Assembly (NCBI GenBank): GCA_010672825.2
Contig: JAAHFU020000002.1
Span: forward strand, 570,001 to 634,000
DNA length: 64,000 bases
Source: Leptolyngbya sp. SIO1E4
GTDB lineage: Bacteria; Cyanobacteriota; Cyanobacteriia; Phormidesmidales; Phormidesmidaceae
Direction of reading: 5' to 3'
The translations under genes were made by a program, and so were the position numbers. This document shows, piece by piece, positions 18,832 through 27,507 of this stretch; the first letter of the stretch is position 1, and every line of letters starts with the position of its first letter. Under the pieces are notes generated by a model. That model was given only the letters and a program-made list of their open reading frames with translations. It made no database searches and was not told the origin of the DNA.

Positions 18832-20682
18832 TTAACCTGCATGCCCCAGTTCGTGCTGTATTTGGTGATATTTCCAGAGTTTTCCGCGCTTCTCCAATAA
18901 CTCCTGATAGCCTCCCTGTTCCACAATGCGTCCCTGTTCCATGACCACCACCTTGTTGGCGCGCACAATAGTCGATAATCGGTGGGCAATGGCAATCACC
19001 GTTCGCCCTGTAGTGAGTTTCTCTAACGATTCCTGAATTAATCGCTCGGTCACTGAATCTAGGGCACTAGTGGCCTCATCTAAGATAAGAATTTCAGGAT
19101 TACGCAGCAGAGAGCGGGCGATCGCAATCCGCTGGCGTTGCCCCCCCGATAAACGAACCCCTCGATTACCTAATTGCGTATCAAACCCCTCGGGTAATTC
19201 CTCAATAAACTGGAGAGCATTGGCTAACCGCGCCACTTCCCGAACCGCTTCTTCATCAACCTCTTCTAGTCCGTAAGCGATATTGTCTTTAGCAGAAGCG
19301 TTAAAAATAAAGGTATCTTGGCTCACAATAGCCATCTTCCGACGCAGCGTATTAATCTCGATTTCTCGAAGATCAATACCATCAACCAGAATCTGCCCCT
19401 GGGTTGGGTCGTAAAACCGAGGAATTAAATCTGCCAGGGTTGTTTTACCAGCACCGGATGCTCCCACCAAAGCGGTGGTTTCCCCTTGATTAATCGATAG
19501 GGTGACATCATGAAGAACCGGTTCGTCGGCGTTGTAACCGAAATCTACTGAGACAAAATCGATCGAACGCTTTAATCCAGAAAACTGGTGAACTCCATCC
19601 TTTAAGTAAGGCTTATCATCGGTTTTTAAAAGATCGTTGACGCTGCCCAAAGACCCTTGAAAGCTATTGAACCGTGTCATGGCGGCATTCAACTGGGACA
19701 CGACAGGCAATGTGCGCGATAACGCCAGCATAAACGTAATTAACCCAGCCGTCTGCAGCTGTCCCTCGGCTACCAGGAACTTGAATGCCACCACAATCAT
19801 GATAATCAGCGCCGAGCCCGATACCCCTTGCATAATGGGTTGTACCACCGTCGAAAGCTTTGCAACTCTGAGGGCGGCATGCATCACTTTCTCAACGGAC
19901 TGGCGAAACCGCTTGCGCTCAAAATCTTGCGTCGCAGAGGCATGTACGGTGCGAATACCGTTGATGAATTCCAGTGATGCTGAGGAGAACTGCTTATTGG
20001 CGAGGGGAACGGCAAAGCTGGCTTCTCTGACCCGGCTATTGACATTGGAGATGCCAACTGACAACAAGCTGAAAATCATTACTGATGCAAGCGTGAGTTG
20101 CCAGGACAGTGCAAACATCAGCCCTACGAAAACCAGAAGCATAGAGCCCTGAGAGACAAAAACAGACATCACGCCAAAGGCTTGCTGAATCTGATTTACG
20201 TCTCCCCTGAGGACGCTCATCAAATCTCCTGGACGGACTTTTGCGTAATAACTCAGGCTCAAACTCTGAAGCTGTTCAAATGCCCGCTTACGGAGACGAT
20301 CTACTAAATTTAAGGTCGTGAATTTAGAGAAGAGGCTCCCTAAGTACATAAAAAGGGAGCGCAGCCAGGTCACCACTAAAATCAGCCCGGCTAATCGAAG
20401 GATTTTCTCAGAGGCAGGGGCCTCAGCTGCCAGCAGCCAAACATCAAACCAGTTAATACCAGTTTCAATCGACAGCTCCTCAGGATTTGTTAGCCCCTGT
20501 AAAAATATTCCGATTAAACCAACGGTTAAACCCGCCACTAACGCTGAAACCAGAGAAAATAAGATAGCTAAGGTTGCTAGCCAGCGAAGCTGCTTTAGCT
20601 CCCTCAAGATAAAATAATTCTCTCGCCAGAGACTTGTGGTCTTTAGTAAATTTCGGACTGGAGTGGGCAGTTTGAAACGCAT
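18832..20682 (-). CDS. ABC exporter, fused permease and ATPase (HepA/MsbA-like)
   Basis: 616 residues in one chain. Residues about 35-320 form a six-helix transmembrane domain (LATLAILFSLVSALVAGLTVG, ILVVTWLRSLFMYLG and others). The ATPase follows: Walker A GASGAGKTT (about 399-407), Q-loop VSQDTF, signature LSGGQRQRIA, Walker B ILILDEATSALD and the switch histidine in IAIAHRLS. Such half-transporters flip lipids or glycolipids as homodimers. The closest known cyanobacterial group is the HepA family, needed for the heterocyst envelope polysaccharide, so export of a glycan or glycolipid is likely here. No heterocyst genes are seen near it, so I give no symbol. Confidence 0.9.
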   Translation of the reverse strand: MRFKLPTPVRNLLKTTSLWRENYFILRELKQLRWLATLAILFSLVSALVAGLTVGLIGIFLQGLTNPEELSIETGINWFDVWLLAAEAPASEKILRLAGLILVVTWLRSLFMYLGSLFSKFTTLNLVDRLRKRAFEQLQSLSLSYYAKVRPGDLMSVLRGDVNQIQQAFGVMSVFVSQGSMLLVFVGLMFALSWQLTLASVMIFSLLSVGISNVNSRVREASFAVPLANKQFSSASLEFINGIRTVHASATQDFERKRFRQSVEKVMHAALRVAKLSTVVQPIMQGVSGSALIIMIVVAFKFLVAEGQLQTAGLITFMLALSRTLPVVSQLNAAMTRFNSFQGSLGSVNDLLKTDDKPYLKDGVHQFSGLKRSIDFVSVDFGYNADEPVLHDVTLSINQGETTALVGASGAGKTTLADLIPRFYDPTQGQILVDGIDLREIEINTLRRKMAIVSQDTFIFNASAKDNIAYGLEEVDEEAVREVARLANALQFIEELPEGFDTQLGNRGVRLSGGQRQRIAIARSLLRNPEILILDEATSALDSVTERLIQESLEKLTTGRTVIAIAHRLSTIVRANKVVVMEQGRIVEQGGYQELLEKRGKLWKYHQIQHELGHAG

Positions 20683-21065
20683 ACTTAGTGGTTAAATCGC
20701 TAATAGAAGAGCACTATCTGGAAATAGAACAAACCTTAAACATTTCTTTGCATTTGACCTGATTTGTTCTGATAAGTTCCCAAGCCTTTAAGGGAAAGGT
20801 ATCTGCTTGTTTGAACGATTCATACACGCAAGTCTTCAGAGGGGAAACTACTATATTTTGAGAGCATCAAACACTGATTGACTTTTGAGGTCGGTCCCAT
20901 ATAGCTACTGCCAATATTTTTGTGGCATTTAGACAGTGGCATTTAGACATCTGAAAACCTTTCACAGAAGGTGTTCTTTTCTGCCTTCTGCCTTTCGCTA
21001 CGCCTCCAAGGACTTTTTCTACAAGGCTGACCTCCCAGGCACTCCCCATGCAATTCTGTCAATCT
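20683..21065. other. Intergenic region with 14-bp duplication and heptamer run
   Basis: No supported gene. It contains an exact tandem duplication of GTGGCATTTAGACA (20922-20935 and 20936-20949) and, at 20978-20995, a short TTCTGCC heptamer run like those at 3131 and 38908. Confidence 0.55.
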
Positions 21066-21848
21066 CTAAACCTTGTCCAACCATTCGACTGTGCAGTTTG
21101 CCGGAATGGATGCTGATTCAGACGACCTATCCCATTGATCTAAGGGATGTTCTTGCAGTCGCCCTAACGCTGCATAGTTCATTAATCCCAAATACTCTCT
21201 CAATGCCAGGAGAGATTTGTCTAGAGCCGGAAGTTGAGGGGGAAATGGAGACACTTGAGGCAACACCTTAAAGCCCAACGCCTGAAGGGTCAAAGTAGAT
21301 CGCAGCATGTGGGGCGAGTCTGTAATCAAAATGACTTTCTCGACATGCTGAGGATGCAGGATGGCAGCAGCCGACATGGCCTCTTCATAGGTGGTTCGGG
21401 CACAGGTCGTTCCCTCCAAAGCAGCCAGGGGCCATCCTTCCTGCTTAAACCGAGCTGTCATATACCCGACTCGCCCAATTGTAGTGACAAATATCTTGGG
21501 GGCACGATGCGCTTGCCACAGCCGAATTGCGAGATCATATCGTGAGTAACCCAGTTCATCCCCACGGCTAAGAACCACAATGGCATCTGCTGACTCACCA
21601 GCATTAGCAAACCCAAACGCCGTCAACCCTTTGATCAGTATGGAAGCCGCTAAGGGGGTCGCCAGACATAAATAGGCGGCTAATAAGCAAGCGACGACTT
21701 TCCCTAAGGCTTTAAACCATTTGGGAGTTTTGATCACTAAGGCTAAGAGCACAATACTCAAGCAGGCCGGAATCAAAATCTTAGGGGCACTGGCCCAGTC
21801 AAAGAGCGTCCACGTAAAAGTTGTCCAGAGGCTAGTCAACCTTGACAT
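21066..21848 (-). CDS. YdcF/ElyC/SanA family protein (DUF218)
   Basis: 260 residues from the ATG at 21848, which has AGGGTG about 10 bases ahead; a GTG lies three codons earlier at 21857. Two hydrophobic stretches near the start (PACLSIVLLALVI and VVACLLAAYLCLATPLAASI) suggest membrane anchoring with the domain outside. The DUF218 core shows ADAIVVLSRGDELGYSRYD, PKIFVTTIG, ARTTYEEAMSAA and KVILITDSPHMLRSTLTLQALG. Relatives ElyC and SanA in enterobacteria affect envelope integrity and lipid-carrier use; the activity is not firmly known. Position next to the exopolysaccharide genes fits an envelope role. Confidence 0.85.
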   Translation of the reverse strand: MSRLTSLWTTFTWTLFDWASAPKILIPACLSIVLLALVIKTPKWFKALGKVVACLLAAYLCLATPLAASILIKGLTAFGFANAGESADAIVVLSRGDELGYSRYDLAIRLWQAHRAPKIFVTTIGRVGYMTARFKQEGWPLAALEGTTCARTTYEEAMSAAAILHPQHVEKVILITDSPHMLRSTLTLQALGFKVLPQVSPFPPQLPALDKSLLALREYLGLMNYAALGRLQEHPLDQWDRSSESASIPANCTVEWLDKV

Positions 21849-21902
21849 AAAAGTCACCCTAACGTTCTGATGGGTTGCGCGAAAGTCATTGAACCCTTAA
21901 TT

Positions 21903-22334
21903 TCATCCCTGCACAAACCGAAAATCTTTTGCGCCATTGAAGCCCACCATCCGGGCCTGCCGTCGCGTAAACTCGCTCACGGAGGGGTTACCGGAAGGGT
22001 GAACAACGCCATAAACCTGCTGCCACAGCTCTTCTGGAGCGACACTGAGTGTATAGGTGCGATCGCCGGTCTTACATACGTGATACCAGGTTTTCTCTTG
22101 ACACTGGTCACACCAAAAGGCCTCCAACCACTCTCCCTGTAAGGCAACTGTGTTGTAGCTAGCTATCAGGAGTAAGGCCTTCTTACGACTGACGCCCCGC
22201 TGCTGTAATTGCCCCTCCCGATCTGCAAATAACGGGTACTTCCGACTAACGCTATCTAAATAGCATCCGTGAGCTGGGCAATAGATTGCCCGCCGCTTTG
22301 AGCGTTTTCGATTTCGATCACACCGTCTCTGCAC
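21903..22334 (-). CDS. Conserved cyanobacterial hypothetical protein with Cys/His-rich segments
   Basis: 143 residues, GTG start supported by AAGGGAGG 6 bases before it. The N-terminus is strongly basic (QRRCDRNRKRSKRR) followed by AIYCPAHGCYLDSVSRKYPLF; a second cysteine pair sits in FWCDQCQEKTWYHVC. The C-x4-C and C-x2-C pairs with His could bind a metal, perhaps as a small nucleic-acid-binding protein. I recognise the pattern as one conserved in cyanobacteria but know no function. It is 54 bases upstream of the YdcF gene, same direction. Confidence 0.75.
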   Translation of the reverse strand: MQRRCDRNRKRSKRRAIYCPAHGCYLDSVSRKYPLFADREGQLQQRGVSRKKALLLIASYNTVALQGEWLEAFWCDQCQEKTWYHVCKTGDRTYTLSVAPEELWQQVYGVVHPSGNPSVSEFTRRQARMVGFNGAKDFRFVQG

Positions 22335-23156
22335 TCCGACCTCCCTTTAACAGACACCATCATCCTGTAGAAGGCTGCGTTGGAGGGACTGAGATCAAAC
22401 GACCATCAAAGCCCAAACTCCTGTAACAAACATTGAAATATTCGATTTTGAATCAGGAAATGATTATCGAAGCACTTAAAAAACAGCCAGTTTATGGAGC
22501 AGACAAACTCGTTTCAGTTCATCAAGCAACATCCGTGCTAGGAATAAAGTAAACCCTTCGGGACTTAGCCATTGACTTGCGAACTCAATTCAATGCGTTA
22601 ACACAATGTCCACAAAAACTGTTTTCAAAAACTTTCACGATAGTCCGAATGCTTTTTAAGGAATCAGATTTTAGGTGTTATCAATTTCACCCTTGAATTC
22701 AATTGAATCTTTGAGCATCCTGTAAACAATCCCAAAATCCCCATAACACTCTGGACGATTTTTTATAAGCAAGGTTCCACAGGGTTCACTTTTTAGCTTT
22801 TAGAGCAACCTCGTAAATTACCTGAGTTTACCTATCCAATCTCTTCAGTAATTCACACAAAAATCCGGATAATTTATGTAAAAAATCTGCTTTTACAACA
22901 TCTTTATCCGCTATTTGTAGTGGAAGATACTTAATGGGAAAATCGTGCTTTTACGTTCTATATTTGCCGAATACCTGTTCCAAAAGCAGTTGTACATATC
23001 ACAACTCCTGTAGTTGCTTTTAGCACTCTGTACTCAACACCGGGGCAACGCCCGACGTCTCAACCAAAATGACCAGCGCTATCGATTGGGATAGGGCATT
23101 GTTATGGAAAGTATGACTCTGGTTGAACCGCTTCAGGGCAGCCATGCCACAAGTTG

Positions 23157-23283
23157 TATATAGCAAAAGGCAGAAATCAGAAGGCAGAAGGCAGAAATCA
23201 AAACCTTGCTGCATAAGGATTCCAGGAAATTCGACTGTCCTAACCAGCACTTCAGATGCAATAGCACAAAGGTGCACCGCCAT
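23157..23283 (-). repeat. Dispersed ~140-bp repeat, copy 2 (inverted relative to copy 1)
   Basis: Reverse complement matches 3037-3185: ATGGCGG, CTGAAGTGCT, the core ATTTCCTGGAATCC through CAGCAAGG, and the heptamer tail. The heptamer run here has fewer units (about five) than copy 1, as expected for slippage in tandem repeats. Confidence 0.75.
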
Positions 23284-23470
23284 AGTGCATATTTGTAACC
23301 GTGGGATGACACCAACTCACCAAAGTCGGACGACAGTTCTAATTCCCTGGGAATCTCCCTCAATCTCCTTCAACAAGAGGGGAATCAATCTCTAGTCTGT
23401 AGTGCCAACGCCTCCCTATCCTTCCTAATTCAATTTTTGAGGAGAACAAGGAGGAATATTCGATGCCTTT

Positions 23471-23595
23471 TATACCCGTTCTCGTTTCTAAAACACAGAT
23501 CAGACCCCTCCCCACCTCCCCTTGGAAAGGGAGGTGCCGCAGGCAGTGGGGTGGCGATGTATAGCGGATTTGGAGAATTGGTATTAGCCGCTTCT
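23471..23595 (+). repeat. Dispersed ~125-bp hairpin element, copy 1
   Basis: Shares with 38785-38914 the blocks GTTCTCGTTTCTAAA, CAGATCAG, the GTGCCGCAGGC segment after the hairpin, GTGGGGTGGCGAT, TTTGGAGAAT and a GTATTA end. The hairpin stem is CACCTCCC (23513-23520) pairing with GGGAGGTG (23529-23536). Same orientation as the second copy, 15 kb apart. Confidence 0.8.
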
Positions 23596-23602
23596 AAGGG
23601 CA

Positions 23603-24808
23603 TCAAAAGCGATTCAAGATATTCAATAGAGAACCAAAGGGATTTAAGATCCGCTGTGCCCAGCTCAAAATTGTGGATGAATTTCGTTCTGGAACAATGA
23701 CTACATCTCCTTCCTGAATCTGAATCTCATCCACGAGATTTTGCAAGTCTATTTCCTGACTTTCAATACCGCCTTGATCATTGAGACGAATGAGCTCTAC
23801 CCGTCTCAATGCGGCATCACCTGTTGGCCCTCCGGCGATCGCCACCGCACTCGACAAGGTGCTATCGGGCGGCACCAAAACTTCTCCAGGAGAGGTCACC
23901 TCTCCTACAACCCGTACCCGCACCGTGTCAGGAGCCAGCGTTGATCGGGCCACCAGCCGCTGATCAAGCTCTTCACCCTCTGGCAATTCGGACACGACAA
24001 TCGTATCTCCATCGCGCAAAATCAGATGCTCAGCCCCTTGGCTTGTGGCGCCTGTCGCCACCTGATCCTCAACCCAGATAGAATCCCAGAGGTTCAGGGT
24101 GGTCGACGCTAATTCGCCATCTGGCAGCTGACGAGTCAAAATAACCCGACGAATATCAGCCTTACGCGTTACCCCCCCGGCCTCGGTCAGAGCAGTGCTA
24201 ATGGTGGGCATCCTCAACGAATTCCCAGTCTGCGTTTGCTCAACGACCTGAATTGGCCCAGGCCGTTGCACGGCGCCTGCCACGGTGATCGTAATGGCCC
24301 GTCGCCCGACTAGCTGTACCGTTACATCCGGGTTAACGAGTAACTGATTCAATTCCTGAGTTAGCGCCGTATCAAACGAGTTGAGGGTGTGGTTACCAGC
24401 TCTGATCGTCCCCAGCACCGGCAAACTGATCGTGCCATCTGACAGCACGCCATAGGTACCGCCATATTCGTCATACCCAAAGACTGAAATCTGCACTTGG
24501 TCGCCAGGTCCTAATAGATATTGGGTATCCATCAGGCCAGGGTCTTGGCGCAGTTCCCCGGAGGGTCTAACGCCCTCAATCCCATCGATTTCCGGCGATT
24601 CTGCCTCGGGGAGCGATTGAAAGAGGGGATCTTCTTCTGACGATATATCTGGGGTTGTTTCCTGGGCTGTTGCTGCTTGGGCAATGACTGCTTGTGCTGC
24701 CAAGGGCAGGATACCTAACAGTGCTGTCATGCCGATAGAAGAGGAAGCGGCAACCACCGATGTGAGCTTTCGATAACGGGAGAAATAAACCCTAACTTGG
24801 CTCTTCAT
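23603..24808 (-). CDS. wza: Polysaccharide export protein, Wza-like (Poly_export plus SLBB domains)
   Basis: 401 residues. N-terminal signal peptide (about 1-45: basic start, hydrophobic VVAASSSIGMTALLGILPLAAQA). After an acidic linker comes the polysaccharide export domain, QYLLGPGDQVQISVFGYDEY (about 96-115), GVLSDGTISLPVLGTI and LLVNPDVTVQLVGRR, then two SLBB-type segments (ITVAGAVQRPGPI and VRVVGEVTSPGEVLVPP). This is the periplasmic/outer-membrane exit component that pairs with a Wzc-type kinase, and the kinase gene lies 168 bases upstream in the same direction. No lipobox cysteine is seen at the signal-peptide end, unlike E. coli Wza. Confidence 0.9.
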   Translation of the reverse strand: MKSQVRVYFSRYRKLTSVVAASSSIGMTALLGILPLAAQAVIAQAATAQETTPDISSEEDPLFQSLPEAESPEIDGIEGVRPSGELRQDPGLMDTQYLLGPGDQVQISVFGYDEYGGTYGVLSDGTISLPVLGTIRAGNHTLNSFDTALTQELNQLLVNPDVTVQLVGRRAITITVAGAVQRPGPIQVVEQTQTGNSLRMPTISTALTEAGGVTRKADIRRVILTRQLPDGELASTTLNLWDSIWVEDQVATGATSQGAEHLILRDGDTIVVSELPEGEELDQRLVARSTLAPDTVRVRVVGEVTSPGEVLVPPDSTLSSAVAIAGGPTGDAALRRVELIRLNDQGGIESQEIDLQNLVDEIQIQEGDVVIVPERNSSTILSWAQRILNPFGSLLNILNRF

Positions 24809-24882
24809 AGTTTCCGTAAATCCAATTTCAACCTAACAATGCTTTTCCTGTTTCGACACCACACAATCCCCTGACGCTAGAG

Positions 24883-24899
24883 AACGTCTTGATGACGTT
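24883..24899. promoter_or_regulatory. Short dyad AACGTC-N5-GACGTT between the wzc- and wza-like genes
   Basis: A perfect 6-bp inverted repeat with a 5-base centre in the 168-base gap between the two export genes. It could be an operator or a weak RNA hairpin; nothing distinguishes the two. Confidence 0.3.
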
Positions 24900-24976
24900 T
24901 TGATAGAAACTGGCATGCAAAATGGGCATTCAGTTGTCGTATGACGTCCTGTCAAGGGAGATGTTTCTGGATTGAA

Positions 24977-27220
24977 TTAACCTGCCTTGCCAACCGGCAT
25001 TAGCACCGGCTCCTGATCTTCTTCAACCGATTCAGTCGTCTCTTGGCGCAAGTAATAGAAATGTCCATCGGGTTCATTGGCAGGGTTCACCCCGTTGGCC
25101 ACCATCCCTAATACCCATTGTTGGGATTGAGCCAGAACATCCTTGGCAATCCGACCCTGGGCATAATCCACCACCCCTGGACGTGCCACCAGAAGCGTTC
25201 CATCCGCCATCTTGCCCAAAATGGGTGCATCGGCATAGCCCACCAGTGGCGGGGCATCGATAATCACAACCTCATAGACTTGGGCTAAGGACTGCAAGAG
25301 GGATTCCATGCGTTTGGAATCTAACAACGCCACTGGATTGGGGGGGACTGCCCCTGCTGTCAGCACATCTAGATTCTGCATAACCGTTTGGATGGCAGAC
25401 TTGACCCTTGCCTGCCCCGTAATGACATGGCTTAAGCCGACTCTATTCAAGACCTTAAGTGCGTGATGCTGGCGCGGATACCGCATATCAGCATCAATCA
25501 GGAGCACCCGCCGCCCAACTTGAGCAAGGGCTGCAGCCAGGTTTGCCGCGATCTCTGATTTCCCTTCGCCTGGCACCGCACTGGTGATCATGACCGTTTT
25601 CAATTCGGTATCTGACTGGAGAAACTTCAGGTTTGCCTGCATCATCTGATAGGCTTCTCGCACGCCCACGTGAGCGGGTTGATTCACCAATAACCGAGGA
25701 TAAGGGTGATCGTCTGCGGCCTCTGCCTCAGAGCGTCCGGCCCCTTTGACTAAGGGAATAACCCCCAGCACGGTGTAGCCGTAAAGCTCTTTGACTTCTT
25801 TGACCGTCTTGACTGAGCTGTCTAAGAGATCGAGCAAGAAGGCGGTGGCGATCGCCAGCAAGACCCCCATAAAGCCCCCTGCCACCAGATACATTCTGCG
25901 GTCTGGCCCCGCCGGGCTATTGGGTATCTGGGCAAGAGAAACCACCCTCACGTTACCCACGGTCTGATTTTCAATCACTCGCGTTTCTTGCAGCTGACTC
26001 AATAGGGTTTCGTAGGTCGTTTGAGCCGCCTCTAACTGCCGGTCTAACTCGCGCTGCTGCTTTTCAAGTTCGGGCAGGTCATTCGCTCGCTCCAGATAAT
26101 TGGCCCGCGCCTCCATAAGCTGGGACATGCGGTTACTCAAACCGATGCGTTCAATCTCTAAGCTGGTGAGTTCGGCAATCAAATTTTGGCGCAGCTCACC
26201 TAATTGCAAACGACCCACGTTCAGACTATCGACCGGAACCGTCAGTTCTTGCCCTAACACTTCTTGAATGCGATCGCTCAGTAACGCCTCGATCTCTGCC
26301 TGCTGCAGCTCTAACCGTTCAATCGCCGGATGCCCTTCTCGATAGCGGGCCCGCTCATTGGAGAGCTGGGTTTGAACTTGCTGCAGCTGAGACAGAGCCT
26401 CTTGTACCCCTTCCGACTGATTCAATGAACTGAGGGCAATCCCCTCACTTACGTTGACTCCCAACTGCCCGCGCAGTTGCCCCAGCTGAGCGCTAATATC
26501 TGCGAGTTGCGCCTGTATATTGCCGATGTCTTGATCCAGCCCAGCTAATACCGACACAGCATTAGACGCTTCTTGGTCTAAGGAAATAATGTCGTTCGTT
26601 TCCTTAAACTCGCGCAGGGCACCTTCTACCCGCAGCACTTCTGCTTCTGTCGTCGGGAGCTGTTCCTCAATAAATTGCCGGGCGGCAGCCGCCTCTTCCC
26701 GGTTACTTTCAATATTTTGTTCGCGGTATGATTCAATCACCTGATTCACAATGGCGGCGGCTTCCTCAGGGTCTTCAGATTCCACACTGATTCTCAAAAC
26801 ATCCGTGCCGCCCACGGGTTGAGCACTCACTTTACCAAGCAACGCTCTCGGATTTAAAGGCCTGCCGCTCGAAGTTGTTAAACCCAGAGCATCCACAGTT
26901 GCCTGCATGAGTGGAAGGGAGCGAATCAGCTCCGCCTGGGTATCTAGGGGGTCGGCTGCGAGGATTTCGACCCGCCCACGGTCATCTCCTAAGCCAGTCA
27001 GGGAGGTAGTGCGATCGCTTCTAAACAACACTCTGCCTTCAGCCTTATAAACGGACTCTTCCGACAGTGCTGCGAATACAGAGAGCGCTACTGTCGTACT
27101 AAAGACAGCAAATGCTGGGATCCACCGCCGCTTGAGAACGAGCCAATACTTTTGGAAGTCGAGTTCTTCAATGTATTCGGTGTATGTTCTGGTTTCACCA
27201 TTTGCTTGTTGAGCAACCAT
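24977..27220 (-). CDS. wzc: Polysaccharide co-polymerase / tyrosine autokinase, Wzc-like
   Basis: 747 residues. A Wzz-type chain-length domain begins near residue 15 (LDFQKYWLVLKRRWIPAFAVF, first membrane helix about 32-52). A long coiled-coil follows (about 165-420), ending in a GNVR-like part and the second helix (MYLVAGGFMGVLLAIATAFLL). The cytoplasmic BY-kinase has Walker A TSAVPGEGKSEIA (about 543-555), Walker A' VLLIDADMRYPRQH and Walker B EVVIIDAPP. The C-terminal tail holds only a small tyrosine group (HFYYLRQ), fewer than in E. coli Wzc. It controls chain length and export with the Wza-like protein through cycles of tyrosine phosphorylation. Confidence 0.92.
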   Translation of the reverse strand: MVAQQANGETRTYTEYIEELDFQKYWLVLKRRWIPAFAVFSTTVALSVFAALSEESVYKAEGRVLFRSDRTTSLTGLGDDRGRVEILAADPLDTQAELIRSLPLMQATVDALGLTTSSGRPLNPRALLGKVSAQPVGGTDVLRISVESEDPEEAAAIVNQVIESYREQNIESNREEAAAARQFIEEQLPTTEAEVLRVEGALREFKETNDIISLDQEASNAVSVLAGLDQDIGNIQAQLADISAQLGQLRGQLGVNVSEGIALSSLNQSEGVQEALSQLQQVQTQLSNERARYREGHPAIERLELQQAEIEALLSDRIQEVLGQELTVPVDSLNVGRLQLGELRQNLIAELTSLEIERIGLSNRMSQLMEARANYLERANDLPELEKQQRELDRQLEAAQTTYETLLSQLQETRVIENQTVGNVRVVSLAQIPNSPAGPDRRMYLVAGGFMGVLLAIATAFLLDLLDSSVKTVKEVKELYGYTVLGVIPLVKGAGRSEAEAADDHPYPRLLVNQPAHVGVREAYQMMQANLKFLQSDTELKTVMITSAVPGEGKSEIAANLAAALAQVGRRVLLIDADMRYPRQHHALKVLNRVGLSHVITGQARVKSAIQTVMQNLDVLTAGAVPPNPVALLDSKRMESLLQSLAQVYEVVIIDAPPLVGYADAPILGKMADGTLLVARPGVVDYAQGRIAKDVLAQSQQWVLGMVANGVNPANEPDGHFYYLRQETTESVEEDQEPVLMPVGKAG

Positions 27221-27402
27221 AGCCTTTTGCCACCGTAGAAGCGAAGAACCGAGATTACAAAAACCTCGGTCTAATGAACATGTAAAAGAGTCCTGTACTC
27301 ACCTTTCTGGATACCGAAACTTGCCTAAAAGTTCCCATTTGCGTTCGATTCCAGAGTCAGATTTGAACTAAGTGTGTTCGATGTTGCTAGCGTGCTAATT
27401 CA

Positions 27403-27419
27403 ATTTACGGGCCGTAAAT
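27403..27419. promoter_or_regulatory. Perfect 17-base dyad upstream of the wzc-like gene
   Basis: ATTTACGG-G-CCGTAAAT, an 8-bp perfect inverted repeat around one base, 183 bases upstream of the kinase start and in the gap after alr. Its size and symmetry suit a dimeric repressor or activator. The regulator is unknown. Confidence 0.45.
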
Positions 27420-27507
27420 CTGCACAACCGGATAAAGTCTTTCAGTAATTTCTGGGAAAACAGATATCCGTGTTTTTAGGGTTGGTTTAATTACACAGAT
27501 ACCCTAG

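Larger units (their letters stand above)
22335..23602. other. Long intergenic region with two dispersed repeats
   Basis: About 1.27 kb without a supported gene. 22335-23120 is AT-rich with no motif I can name. 23157-23283 is the inverted copy of the repeat at 3037; 23471-23595 is a hairpin repeat shared with 38785-38914. Small frames at 23020-23395 are read through the repeats. Confidence 0.55.

Noticed and set aside
19667-20152. 161-residue plus-strand frame opposite the ABC exporter
   Set aside because: It lies wholly antisense to a complete, well-conserved transporter, has no motif, and its composition is that of a shadow frame.
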